Source of the DNA: Candidatus Obscuribacter sp.
GTDB taxonomy: Bacteria > Cyanobacteriota > Vampirovibrionia > Obscuribacterales > Obscuribacteraceae
Direction: 5' to 3'
DNA length: 42,852 bases
Assembly (NCBI GenBank): GCA_021772155.1
Contig: JADYXS010000112.1
Location: forward strand, 1-42,852
Each line of letters starts with the position of its first letter. Positions within the stretch are counted from its first letter, which is position 1. The translations under genes and the position numbers were made by a program. The notes below the pieces were generated by a model. It did not search any database. It was not told the origin of the DNA and saw nothing but the letters and a program-made list of their open reading frames with translations. Below, one piece after another: positions 24,698-33,172 of the stretch.

Positions 24698-26065
24698 CTA
24701 TCTCTTGCGTTTGCGCTCATTGAATACAGCTTGTTGAAGCTCGCACATCGCTGCGAAATCGGAGTACTTAACCCTGGATTGTGACATGAGTGGTGTCCTG
24801 GAATCAGCAACGTTATGCTGTGCGAAATACATGTCATCCACCAGAATCCGGTCCTGATAGATCGTGATATCGCGCATAATCCGACGCGGAAAGCTGGCAT
24901 CGAGAGGCTGTAAGCCCGGAATCGGGAGGTCATTAGGAGCAGGTCTGGACACTTGCCTCCCGAGGTTGAATTGCAGTCCTTCACCGGGCACGGCCCTCAC
25001 GGGCATGGCGAATGCTTCGCTCAGATAGTCGGCGATGACCTCAAGCTGCTTCTGGTCTGTAACGCCATGGAGAGATCGCTGCAACCACACTGAGTCGCCG
25101 GTGATGAGTGCCTTTCCCATATCCTTTATCAGCATCATACTCGAGGGCGGCGGAGATGATTTCAGGCGATCTTGAAAGCGTTCGACCCTTTCGTTTACCG
25201 ACTGCCTGGTGATTGGAACGTCTTCCGCTGCGTCTTTCAAATAGGCTTCTCCCAAACGCCGAGCAGCCTCCTGTGATGCCTGATTCCTGTTACTTGAATG
25301 TTTTTCGAATTCAGTATCGATGATTGTGGGTGTATTGCGGAATAACCCTGGATAGAGCACGGCTTGCTGAAGTTCGGACATCGTGGCGGAATTGGCTTGT
25401 TTTACCTGATGGTACCCAGTCCACATTGTCCCTCCAATCATTTTCTCGGAGCGAATTTCATTACCGGCTTCCAGATGCACCCGATCGGAGTAGACGTTGA
25501 TTCGATGGTGGCTCGTTGGTGCCTCCGTAGCTTTACCGAATCTCGGTGGCCGACGCTCTACCAGGAGGAATTGGAGTCCTTGACCCGATACGGGCTGTAT
25601 TGGCAAACTGAATGCTTTGCTTAAATAGGCAGCGGAGTCCTCTAGCTGCTTAGTGTCAGTGGTCTTCGCCAGGTCTCGCTGCAGTAACGTCAAGTCGCCA
25701 GTTATCAGCGCCTTGCCGATATCGTTGATTAGCGCTTTATCTGATTTCGGTGGTGTTGCCTCTAGGTACTTTTCAAAGCGGGTGATCTCATTCTTGATCC
25801 TCTCTTCCATGGCCGCCGCGATGAGCGCTGCTGCTTCTGCTCTGTCGATACCCAAGTAATCTTTTGAAGAGTTGCCAAACTCATTTTTGTTCCCCTGCTT
25901 GCTGTCTTTCTTGTCCGCGCTCTGTCCACTTTCTTCACGATCTGGAACCGCTTTAAGAAGGCGCGCTGCTACCGATTCGGAAATACTCAAAAGGTTCAGC
26001 CCGGCACACTGGTCAACTGGTTCACCGCGTTCGGCACCATAATTCATTTCAATTCTTTCATTCAT
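24698..26065 (-). CDS. 455-aa protein with an internally duplicated domain
   Basis: No known family. Two copies of a domain of about 170 residues are visible. Copy 1 (roughly residues 75-240) has DIGKALITGDLTLLQRDLAKTTD and ATMSELQQAV. Copy 2 (roughly 275-450) has DMGKALITGDSVWLQRSLHGVTD and AAMCELQQAV. Each copy runs helix pair, PVSGQGLQF/AVPGEGLQF strand, then a YSDRVHLEAG/YQDRILVDD strand pair. No signal peptide or membrane helix. GGAG lies 11 nt before the ATG, a slightly long spacing. Box D is about 100 bp upstream, making this the fourth box-controlled unit. Confidence 0.75.
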   Translation of the reverse strand: MNERIEMNYGAERGEPVDQCAGLNLLSISESVAARLLKAVPDREESGQSADKKDSKQGNKNEFGNSSKDYLGIDRAEAAALIAAAMEERIKNEITRFEKYLEATPPKSDKALINDIGKALITGDLTLLQRDLAKTTDTKQLEDSAAYLSKAFSLPIQPVSGQGLQFLLVERRPPRFGKATEAPTSHHRINVYSDRVHLEAGNEIRSEKMIGGTMWTGYHQVKQANSATMSELQQAVLYPGLFRNTPTIIDTEFEKHSSNRNQASQEAARRLGEAYLKDAAEDVPITRQSVNERVERFQDRLKSSPPPSSMMLIKDMGKALITGDSVWLQRSLHGVTDQKQLEVIADYLSEAFAMPVRAVPGEGLQFNLGRQVSRPAPNDLPIPGLQPLDASFPRRIMRDITIYQDRILVDDMYFAQHNVADSRTPLMSQSRVKYSDFAAMCELQQAVFNERKRKR

Positions 26066-26153
26066 GACTGCATTTACTCCAGAAACTGCTTTGAATTTCG
26101 CATGGGATGAAAACCCTTGGCAAAGCTGATTGACGACTCGGTCACATCAGCAA

Positions 26154-26184
26154 AGTAACCCGGGGTGCGTTACATAATCGTTGC
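26154..26184 (-). promoter_or_regulatory. Box D: shared upstream element, most diverged copy
   Basis: GCAACGATTATGTAACGCAC on the minus strand (26184-26165), 5 bp, then GTTACT (26159-26154). The core ATTATGTAACGCAC is unchanged while the GGAAC part has one substitution. It lies in the divergent 254-bp gap with the response-regulator gene (start 26320), of which the rest shows no other clear motif. Confidence 0.75.
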
Positions 26185-26319
26185 TGACGCAATTTAGAGG
26201 GGTGTGATGCGGGAGCATCGGGGCACAGACCGCCCTGAGCTTCTAACGCAGTTGGACATAGCTAGTGGCGTGGTTCACCGCCGTGCCACCGTGGTAAGTC
26301 ACATCAAGAGGAGTCCAGA

Positions 26320-27006
26320 ATGGCCAAGATTTTGGTTGCCGATGACGACAGGAATATAGCCGAAGAGCTGCAAGATTGGCTGGAGAGCCAAAACTTCGTA
26401 GTGGAGGTCTGCTTTGATGGGACTGACGCCCTGGCTCGTTTGCAGGACTTTGGCTACGATCTAGCCATACTTGACTGGCAGATGCCCGGAGTCAGCGGCG
26501 TTGATGTTTGCAGCAGGTATCGTGCTCACGGGGGACGTGCGCCGATTCTTCTTCTAACAGGCAAGAAGGAAACTGCTGATAAAGAATGCGGTCTTGATTC
26601 CGGCGCTGATGATTACATAACCAAGCCGTTTGAAATGCGTGAATTCGGGGCCCGGGTTCGTGCCCTACTTCGTCGGTCGGCGCCCTACTTCGCTGACAAA
26701 GACTCTCAGGGGACACTTACTCTTGATAGAGCGTCTATGAGCCTGACATTGGAAGGTAAAACGATGCGACTATTGCCGAAGGAATACAGTCTTTTGGAAT
26801 TCCTGATGCGCCACGCCAACACGTTTGTACCTTCCGAGAAAATTCTGGACCATGTATGGGATTGTGATTCCGATGCATCTAATCAGGCCCTTCGAACATG
26901 CGTCAACAGATTGCGAAAAAGAATCGATAAAGATGGTAGTCCCAGCTTAATTGAATCAGCCAAGGGCTACGGCTATAGGCTCAGCGTTCCTGAAAAATTA
27001 CAATGA
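26320..27006 (+). CDS. OmpR/PhoB-family response regulator
   Basis: A 228-aa two-domain DNA-binding regulator. The receiver (1-120) has the acidic pocket Asp8-Asp10, phospho-acceptor Asp52 (LAILDWQMPG), Thr in LLLTGK and Lys in TKPF. The winged helix (about 130-225) has LLPKEYSLLEFLM and the recognition-helix region RTCVNRLRKRID, ending GYGYRLSV. It has a strong AAGAGGAG site. It is the first gene of a three-gene operon with a helical-repeat protein and a sensor kinase, and it overlaps the next gene by 4 nt (ATGA). Because box D lies in its upstream gap, it is a candidate to bind the four boxes, but this is an inference from position. Confidence 0.95.
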   Translation: MAKILVADDDRNIAEELQDWLESQNFVVEVCFDGTDALARLQDFGYDLAILDWQMPGVSGVDVCSRYRAHGGRAPILLLTGKKETADKECGLDSGADDYITKPFEMREFGARVRALLRRSAPYFADKDSQGTLTLDRASMSLTLEGKTMRLLPKEYSLLEFLMRHANTFVPSEKILDHVWDCDSDASNQALRTCVNRLRKRIDKDGSPSLIESAKGYGYRLSVPEKLQ

Positions 27007-27908
27007 TATCGGACATAGGCGAATGCGGCACAATCAAAAGTGGACGTCCAGTCTCATGGTTGCTTGGCCTTCTTGTTTGCCTGTTAGCGCAATTTTTCAC
27101 GCCAAGCGAATGTTTTGCATTCCCAGTGGATAGGGAATGGGAGAAACTATCTCGGGATGCCAGCCGAGCTGAGTTTAAAGGTGATACCAGTAAAGCAATG
27201 CTGCTCATTGATCAGAGTATTTCGGCAACCAAAATAACTGCACCGGCCTCCGATCAAGCTCGTATAAGCCTAAAGAAATGTCGGATGCTTGTGGCACAGG
27301 GATATCTTCCGGAGGCTATCGCACAAGCCAATGGTGCCGCCAAGATCCTTTCGCCTAACATCTGGCAAGATAAAATTGTCTCCTATCAAATCAATCGCGC
27401 CGTTGCTGAATGGTGCCTAAGAACTAATGATGCGGCCGGTGCTGTACGGTCGGCGAAGATCGCAGTAGCGTTGAACCAAGAGCTGGATTCTGAGATGTCT
27501 TTAGAGCACAACAGGGCCGCGATGCAACTTGTGGAAGCTCTTGTTCGCGCCAAGATGTTCAAAGAAGTGCTCGATGCAGTGAAGGCTAACGATGAGGCAT
27601 TTGAGCTTGAGTTAAAGAGAGCCGAGGTTACCATAGAACAGGTCGAACTGCTCTGCGGTCTCGGCATCTCAAAGGTGGCGCTTGGCCAAAAGGAGGCCGG
27701 ATATGCACTCCTAAATCGCTCGATGGATTTGTCCAGGCGTTTGAATGTAAAATGGACTCGTCACCACGTGGCGCAGCAAATCCTTGAATCTGGTATCAGT
27801 CTCGATGATAAGCCATTCTTTGCCAAACTCTCTTCGCATATTCATTCTCTTGAGCCCGCAAACAGAGATTCCCTAGAACCATTCATCCGCCGTCATGGCA
27901 GTCAATAG
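27003..27908 (+). CDS. Exported helical-repeat (TPR-like) protein within a two-component operon
   Basis: A 301-aa protein with a signal peptide (WLLGLLVCLLAQFFTPSECFA, cleavage near residue 39), so most of it lies outside the cytoplasm. The rest is helical with TPR-like units (residues ~45-250, for example GYLPEAIAQANGAAKIL, GLGISKVALGQKEAGYALLNRSMDL). Its ATG overlaps the response-regulator stop, and the kinase gene begins 12 nt after its own stop. An extracytoplasmic protein coded between regulator and kinase may act as accessory sensor for the kinase; that role is inferred. Confidence 0.8.
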   Translation: MISDIGECGTIKSGRPVSWLLGLLVCLLAQFFTPSECFAFPVDREWEKLSRDASRAEFKGDTSKAMLLIDQSISATKITAPASDQARISLKKCRMLVAQGYLPEAIAQANGAAKILSPNIWQDKIVSYQINRAVAEWCLRTNDAAGAVRSAKIAVALNQELDSEMSLEHNRAAMQLVEALVRAKMFKEVLDAVKANDEAFELELKRAEVTIEQVELLCGLGISKVALGQKEAGYALLNRSMDLSRRLNVKWTRHHVAQQILESGISLDDKPFFAKLSSHIHSLEPANRDSLEPFIRRHGSQ

Positions 27909-27919
27909 GTGTCTGTCTC

Positions 27920-29410
27920 ATGAAACTAAAATTTCAGGGATACGCGCTTATCGCTGTTCCACTTGCAGTCCAGATATGCCTCACATACAGTTTGCTAAGC
28001 ACTGTTACTGATCTCGATCGCACCATTAGCCGCGAGAACAAAGCCAAGCAAATTCTTGCAAGGTCTGACAGCCTTAAGAACGCGGTGGCGGAAACGGTGA
28101 TGATATTTGGGATTCTCCGCGTTAGCATTCGAGAGCCTGCCTTGAAGGCATACGAAAAAGTCTATGCTGCTAGCAGTCAACAAATAGATGAGCTGTTGCA
28201 GTTATCTGCTGAAGACCCGAAAGGATCAGAGGCAGTTACTCAGTACGTTGATTCCATACGCCACTATTTTGATTTGATGACAGATTCTATGAAGGCATAC
28301 TCGTCCGGGGGTGGTCGCCCAACGTTTGCCAATGTCGTGAAGGAAGAGGAGTTGTTAGTTGAGCTGACAATAACTGAACATCAGGTGTCAAAAGCGTCTC
28401 GGCGGATTCAAGCGATTTATGGGCCGGAGGTGAGCGACGCGCAACCAGAGGCTGCAAAAAAACGGCAGGACCTGCGCTTTTTAATATCATTCGGTATTTT
28501 CGCCGACGTGATATTGTCGCTGGTCCTCGGCACCATATTTGGTGCCTTGACGCTTCGGCGATTATCCACGCTGATGAAAAACATCGACTGCTTCTTCGAA
28601 GGGCGAAAGGATCTGGCTGCGATTGGTGGTAGCGATGAGATTGCCGAGATTGATAGCAAGTTTCGGAGTCTGGCCGAGCTGCGATGGCAAGCAGAGCAAG
28701 AAAAGGCCGCCGTGCTGCAGACTGTTGCCCATGATTTGCGCGGACCACTAACCTCAATAAATCTTATGGTATCAAACCTTCTTGAACTTCACAGCTCGGG
28801 TTTGCAGCCGAAAGTAGAGCGTTCTGTAAAGCGCATTCAGTCTGAAACCAGCAGGCTAAAGCTTCTCTGTGATGATTTTCTTGAAATTGAAAGAATGGAA
28901 TCCGGCAATATCAAGCTCGAAATGGTTCGACAATCTGTGGAGCCACTGCTTATGCGGTCTTTAGACTCGCTTGGCGGTTTGGCTGAGGAAAAGCACATAA
29001 CGCTGACAGCTTCAGGTGGGGAGACGCTGGAGGTTTTCTGCGACGGTGAGCGAATCATCCAGGTCCTGGTTAACTTGGTATCGAACGCGATAAAGTTTTC
29101 ACCTTCCGAATCGACCGTGGAAGTATCGGCGCACGCAAACGACGAGCATGTCACGTTCTCTGTACGCGACCATGGTCCAGGAATTAGTGAGGCAGCGCGA
29201 GCAAAACTGTTTCAGAGATTCAGCACGGGCACCAGCGCAGGTGGTGTCGGCTTGGGTTTGTGGATCTGCAGCCGAATCGTGGCGCTACATAATGGGCGGA
29301 TAGGGGTTGAGTCATCAGAAGGACAGGGTAGCCGCTTCTGGCTTGAAATTCCCAATACGCAGCGCAGGCACGGGTTGCCAGATGAAAAAACGAGAGCGCA
29401 GCTGAAATAG
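27920..29410 (+). CDS. Membrane sensor histidine kinase
   Basis: A 496-aa kinase. Transmembrane helix 1 lies at about residues 8-28 and helix 2 at about 190-212, enclosing a ~160-residue extracytoplasmic helical sensor domain. A HAMP-like linker follows, then the H-box VAHDLRGPLTS with phospho-acceptor His271, N-box LVNLVSNAIKFS, G1 DHGPGI and G2 GVGLGLW. It ends GSRFWLEIP plus a short charged tail. It is the third gene of the operon and the probable partner of the response regulator at 26320-27006. The signal sensed is unknown. Confidence 0.95.
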   Translation: MKLKFQGYALIAVPLAVQICLTYSLLSTVTDLDRTISRENKAKQILARSDSLKNAVAETVMIFGILRVSIREPALKAYEKVYAASSQQIDELLQLSAEDPKGSEAVTQYVDSIRHYFDLMTDSMKAYSSGGGRPTFANVVKEEELLVELTITEHQVSKASRRIQAIYGPEVSDAQPEAAKKRQDLRFLISFGIFADVILSLVLGTIFGALTLRRLSTLMKNIDCFFEGRKDLAAIGGSDEIAEIDSKFRSLAELRWQAEQEKAAVLQTVAHDLRGPLTSINLMVSNLLELHSSGLQPKVERSVKRIQSETSRLKLLCDDFLEIERMESGNIKLEMVRQSVEPLLMRSLDSLGGLAEEKHITLTASGGETLEVFCDGERIIQVLVNLVSNAIKFSPSESTVEVSAHANDEHVTFSVRDHGPGISEAARAKLFQRFSTGTSAGGVGLGLWICSRIVALHNGRIGVESSEGQGSRFWLEIPNTQRRHGLPDEKTRAQLK

Positions 29411-29592
29411 TAGCTTCTCAGTGGTCAATTGCACAGCTCTACCGCTTAAACTGCATTCGATGACAGTCACAAATTAGCCAACTCTCATTAAGATAGGCTA
29501 CACAGGCTTTAATTGCCGATAGGCGATGAAAGGTTTGCAATTTACTAGGTTACCCGTTTCAGACTGATCCCCGCAGCAGTCGGGAGTTTCGT

Positions 29593-32500
29593 ATGGCCGA
29601 AACCGGCGATGTGCCGAAGTCCAAAGATGCCGAAGATCCGGCAAAGAAATTTGACGCGTTCATTCAAGAGCAATTGCGAAAAGAAGCTTCGGAACTGAGT
29701 GGTCGTCCGGTTGTTACTCCCGAGCCGGTGAGGACTGAAGAGAAGAAACCTGACGAGAAACCATCGGCTGCTGATACGCATAATCCATCCAGGGGTATTC
29801 CGAAAGATTTTCCTGGCGTCCAAATCACGGACAGTAAGGGCGACAAGGCTGATTCGCGCCCGCCGTCGATTGAGCGAGCAGCTGATCGCAGTCAATTTAC
29901 TCTTGCTGATGGCACGTACCACAGAGATGAAAAAGGACGAGTTTCAAAGACTGTATCTACTGATGGCACTGTTACCCGGGACTTTAAATTCAATGACTCA
30001 GCTAACCCGAAGTCGGTAACTAGTTTTACCATCAATGGAAATACTGAATTTACAAGAACTGGTCCAGAGTCGTTTGCCATCACTAAGAAAGATGCTGACG
30101 GGCGTCCGCAGCCGATCGGGACGTACCCGGGAAACGTAAGTATTTCCGATAGCGGTTTGTTGGCCATGAAGGGTGCCTCTGAAGCTGTCCCGCACTACCG
30201 TGGCGCCGAAGCACGCGATCTGACTGCGGCCCAAGTTCAAGCGCGGGAACAGGCTCTGCTCAAACTCCAGCCAAAAGATATTGCGCCGCCGGAACGGGAT
30301 TTACCGAGGCCTGAAAGAGTTACCCCGAAAGCTACCGTCACTGCTGTGGACGATAGAAAGGTAACTCTGGATGACGGCACCTATAAGCGTGATGCCCAAG
30401 GCCGCGTGACTGAGATGATATCTGCCGACGGGAAAAACAAGCGTGCATTCAAATACGAAGATACCGCCAACCCGAGCCGCGTAACTAGCGAAATTATCAA
30501 TGATAAAACAACCTACAAGTACATAGGTCAAGTAACCAGCGAAGGTAAGCCATACAAAATTGATGGCATGGAATCAAATTCTTATTCGATTTACGAAAAC
30601 GGCCAGTTGATTGGAAACTGGTCCGGGGTCCGTTCTGTGAGTGCAAACGGCGTATACAGCCATGGGGAAAGCGCCGACAAGCTGACGCATTCAGGAGCAA
30701 GCGGTCGGCTCAGTGAAGCTGAAAGGACTCAGCGTAACCAGAACGGCATCTGGCCTTCGCAAGTGGAAACCACTCATGCTGATGGCACCAAGTACATAGC
30801 CAATTTGAAAGGCAATCGTCTCGACAAGCTGACCGAAACCAAGATAGTAGATGGTAAGCCTATAGACACCGATTGGAAAAAGGATGGAGCCGGCAGATGG
30901 TTCTCCGATGATTTTCCACCCAAGCAGAGAATGGGCATGGAAATGGGTCGCGATGGTAATCTTCGCTACCAAGATGTCGACGGAACTTCCAACGTGAAGT
31001 ACCGAGATGGGGGCAGAGACGTTGTGAACCAAGGTGTCACACGTCGTTATGACCTAAATGATCGGCTGAAGGTTGTAACCCAGTTAAACGGCGATTCCCG
31101 GACCTTGGAATACACTGGCAGTGAGCTGACTTCAATTACCGATCGAACAAAACTTGGAACGAGAACATCAAGCCGTGCTGCCGGTTCTGACGAATGGCAA
31201 AGCAATGGCAAGACAGAAGTACGGAAAGATCTCCGGCTATCTCCGGATGGTTCCATTGATTACAAACTAGAAAGTGGTAACCGTGTTCGCCAAACCAGAG
31301 ACTTTGCCAGGGTTGAGTTTGACGATCGAAATCGTCCAATCAAAGTTGACTTTGAGAATGGTTCCAACCGCAAATTTAACTATGAAGGCGACAAGCTTAA
31401 ATCCATTACCGACACGCTGATCTCGAAAGATAAGCAAATGACCAAGCTATGGACAAGGGATGGCAATACGGACAACTTCGTCAACACGTCTGGTGCCAAG
31501 CCGCGTGTTCGTGTAGTTTCGGATCCTCCCACTGGAGATGGAGACTACAAATATAAGGGTGATGACGGGAAGGAGCGCACAGCATTCGCTCGTGATGTTG
31601 CTCGCGGTGACTTACTATCGAACTCAGAAACAGTCCAGGAAGCACGTGAGGAGCTGGTTCGCGTTGCTCAAGAGAAGGGCGTAAACACCCCGCGATTCGA
31701 GTCGTACCTCAACGACTTCGAAAAGAATGCCGGCAAATATGGTCTCAAGCCAGAGCAGATGGCCAAAACTATGGACCACCTGCGCGAGATCCTCACTGCC
31801 GATAAAAGTCCTCTGTACAATAGCTCCCAGCTAAAACAGCTTGTTGAAACGGCAATGCACAACATTGCCCGCCCGATGGAAATCGACCAGGGCTACCATC
31901 CGACGTGCAACGTTGCTACGGTGGAAGTCTACGCCGCGGCGCGGCACCCCGATGAATATGCCAGGATGTGCAAAGAAATTGCCCTCAGCGGGAAATACAG
32001 AACCAATGATGGCAAAGTGGTTACTCCTCCTCGAGCCGCGTTGTTGCCGGGGGAAGACGAGAGTAGTTACGATTTGGACAAACCCAATGTCGAGAAGAGA
32101 AACTTTGCCAGCCAGATCGTACAAATGACTTTGATCAACGGCATGTTTGAGTTGGACCGTGTGATATCTAACGGAAGTGTTGTGAAAGACACACGCTACA
32201 TCATGGGCAAAATTACCTGGCAACCAGGTCCCAATAATAGTCAGCGCAAAATCGGAGAGGACCGCTTAGTAGACTTGCAAGGAAGACCGAAAAAGAATGA
32301 TGACGAGGGTGGTCCAGGATTTGCCCAAGACAATGTTCTGGCTTCCTCGGAAATGATGTTAGGCTACAAGATGCCTTATGTCGTACAGCCGAAATCTTAC
32401 GACAATGGTCGCACTTGGAAGTATGACCTGCCGACAGCGGACCGGCTGATTCAGGCGAAAGCGAACAGCAAGTTACCTATGGGCGTACCCACAATGGGAG

Positions 32501-32685
32501 GAACTCACGTTCAGACTATTCACGATGTGAAAATGGAAAATCAGCAATGCTGGGTACTTTTGGATAATCAACACGGAGAGAAGAATGACGGTTGGGTTAC
32601 ACTCGAAGATCTGCATCGCACCCAGCAAACGCGTGGTTACGAGATTTCGCCGGCGATTCGGCGCTGGGAAAGCCCTCGAAGATAG
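29593..32685 (+). CDS. 1030-aa YD-like repeat protein with C-terminal papain-like cysteine-peptidase fold
   Basis: Residues 1-95 are charged and disordered. Residues ~95-700 are YD-like, with two clearly related blocks (DGTYHRDEKGRVSKTVSTDG near 102 and DGTYKRDAQGRVTEMISADG near 258). The C-terminal ~300 residues contain a papain-like set: Gln766 and Cys772 in DQGYHPTCNVATV (the Gln-to-Cys distance of six equals that of papain), His972 in GGTHVQTIHDV, and Asp991/Asn992 in WVLLDNQHG. This predicts a clan CA peptidase or an amidase/transglutaminase of that fold; activity is unproven. There is no signal peptide. GGGAG lies 6 nt before the ATG. It resembles the giant protein at 11266-21660 in its repeats but lacks the shared box. 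Confidence 0.85.
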   Translation: MAETGDVPKSKDAEDPAKKFDAFIQEQLRKEASELSGRPVVTPEPVRTEEKKPDEKPSAADTHNPSRGIPKDFPGVQITDSKGDKADSRPPSIERAADRSQFTLADGTYHRDEKGRVSKTVSTDGTVTRDFKFNDSANPKSVTSFTINGNTEFTRTGPESFAITKKDADGRPQPIGTYPGNVSISDSGLLAMKGASEAVPHYRGAEARDLTAAQVQAREQALLKLQPKDIAPPERDLPRPERVTPKATVTAVDDRKVTLDDGTYKRDAQGRVTEMISADGKNKRAFKYEDTANPSRVTSEIINDKTTYKYIGQVTSEGKPYKIDGMESNSYSIYENGQLIGNWSGVRSVSANGVYSHGESADKLTHSGASGRLSEAERTQRNQNGIWPSQVETTHADGTKYIANLKGNRLDKLTETKIVDGKPIDTDWKKDGAGRWFSDDFPPKQRMGMEMGRDGNLRYQDVDGTSNVKYRDGGRDVVNQGVTRRYDLNDRLKVVTQLNGDSRTLEYTGSELTSITDRTKLGTRTSSRAAGSDEWQSNGKTEVRKDLRLSPDGSIDYKLESGNRVRQTRDFARVEFDDRNRPIKVDFENGSNRKFNYEGDKLKSITDTLISKDKQMTKLWTRDGNTDNFVNTSGAKPRVRVVSDPPTGDGDYKYKGDDGKERTAFARDVARGDLLSNSETVQEAREELVRVAQEKGVNTPRFESYLNDFEKNAGKYGLKPEQMAKTMDHLREILTADKSPLYNSSQLKQLVETAMHNIARPMEIDQGYHPTCNVATVEVYAAARHPDEYARMCKEIALSGKYRTNDGKVVTPPRAALLPGEDESSYDLDKPNVEKRNFASQIVQMTLINGMFELDRVISNGSVVKDTRYIMGKITWQPGPNNSQRKIGEDRLVDLQGRPKKNDDEGGPGFAQDNVLASSEMMLGYKMPYVVQPKSYDNGRTWKYDLPTADRLIQAKANSKLPMGVPTMGGTHVQTIHDVKMENQQCWVLLDNQHGEKNDGWVTLEDLHRTQQTRGYEISPAIRRWESPRR

Positions 32686-32695
32686 GTGAATTGAC

Positions 32696-33082
32696 ATGCA
32701 TAGTGTTTCGATGGACATAGTTGGGAAGGCAGAACATGCGGTGCTGCTTCTCCTTTGCGATAGTCGCAAATTGCTGCGGCCTTTGGACCCAGCATCGCCG
32801 GAAACATTGGATGCAAACTCTGTGTTTGCACTTCCGCGCAAAAGAGAGCTTCTGCGCGGATACGCAAAAAAACATGCAATCAATATTGAAGGCGAAGTCA
32901 TTGTCGAACTGGAACTTGGCGTAGATATGCAATTCTTAATCGATGCAACTCTCCCAAAGATAATGAGGTTCGATTGCGATTCTGTACTATCGGTCGATAG
33001 CAGTGGACTTGCGGAAGCCGGAATACTCCATGTGCTCGCCAACAACCTTTCTGCAAACAACATTCATATAATTGAAGCTTAA
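32696..33082 (+). CDS. 128-aa protein following the YD-peptidase gene
   Basis: A soluble 128-aa alpha/beta protein of unknown family. AGGTGA lies 6 nt before the ATG, and the gap to the preceding stop is 10 nt, so it is surely on the same transcript. The pattern of strand and helix in its second half (IVELELGVDMQFLIDATLPKI, then SGLAEAGILHVLANNL) is reminiscent of STAS-like folds, but this is a guess. Its place behind a toxin-like YD protein makes an immunity or partner role possible. Confidence 0.65.
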   Translation: MHSVSMDIVGKAEHAVLLLLCDSRKLLRPLDPASPETLDANSVFALPRKRELLRGYAKKHAINIEGEVIVELELGVDMQFLIDATLPKIMRFDCDSVLSVDSSGLAEAGILHVLANNLSANNIHIIEA

Positions 33083-33172
33083 TCGCTAACGGGCTCCTGC
33101 TAAACTGTTCTGTCGTCTAGTCGCTGCATCGGCGCAGAACATGAACCTGGACGGACCAAGAGCTGTAGTCCT

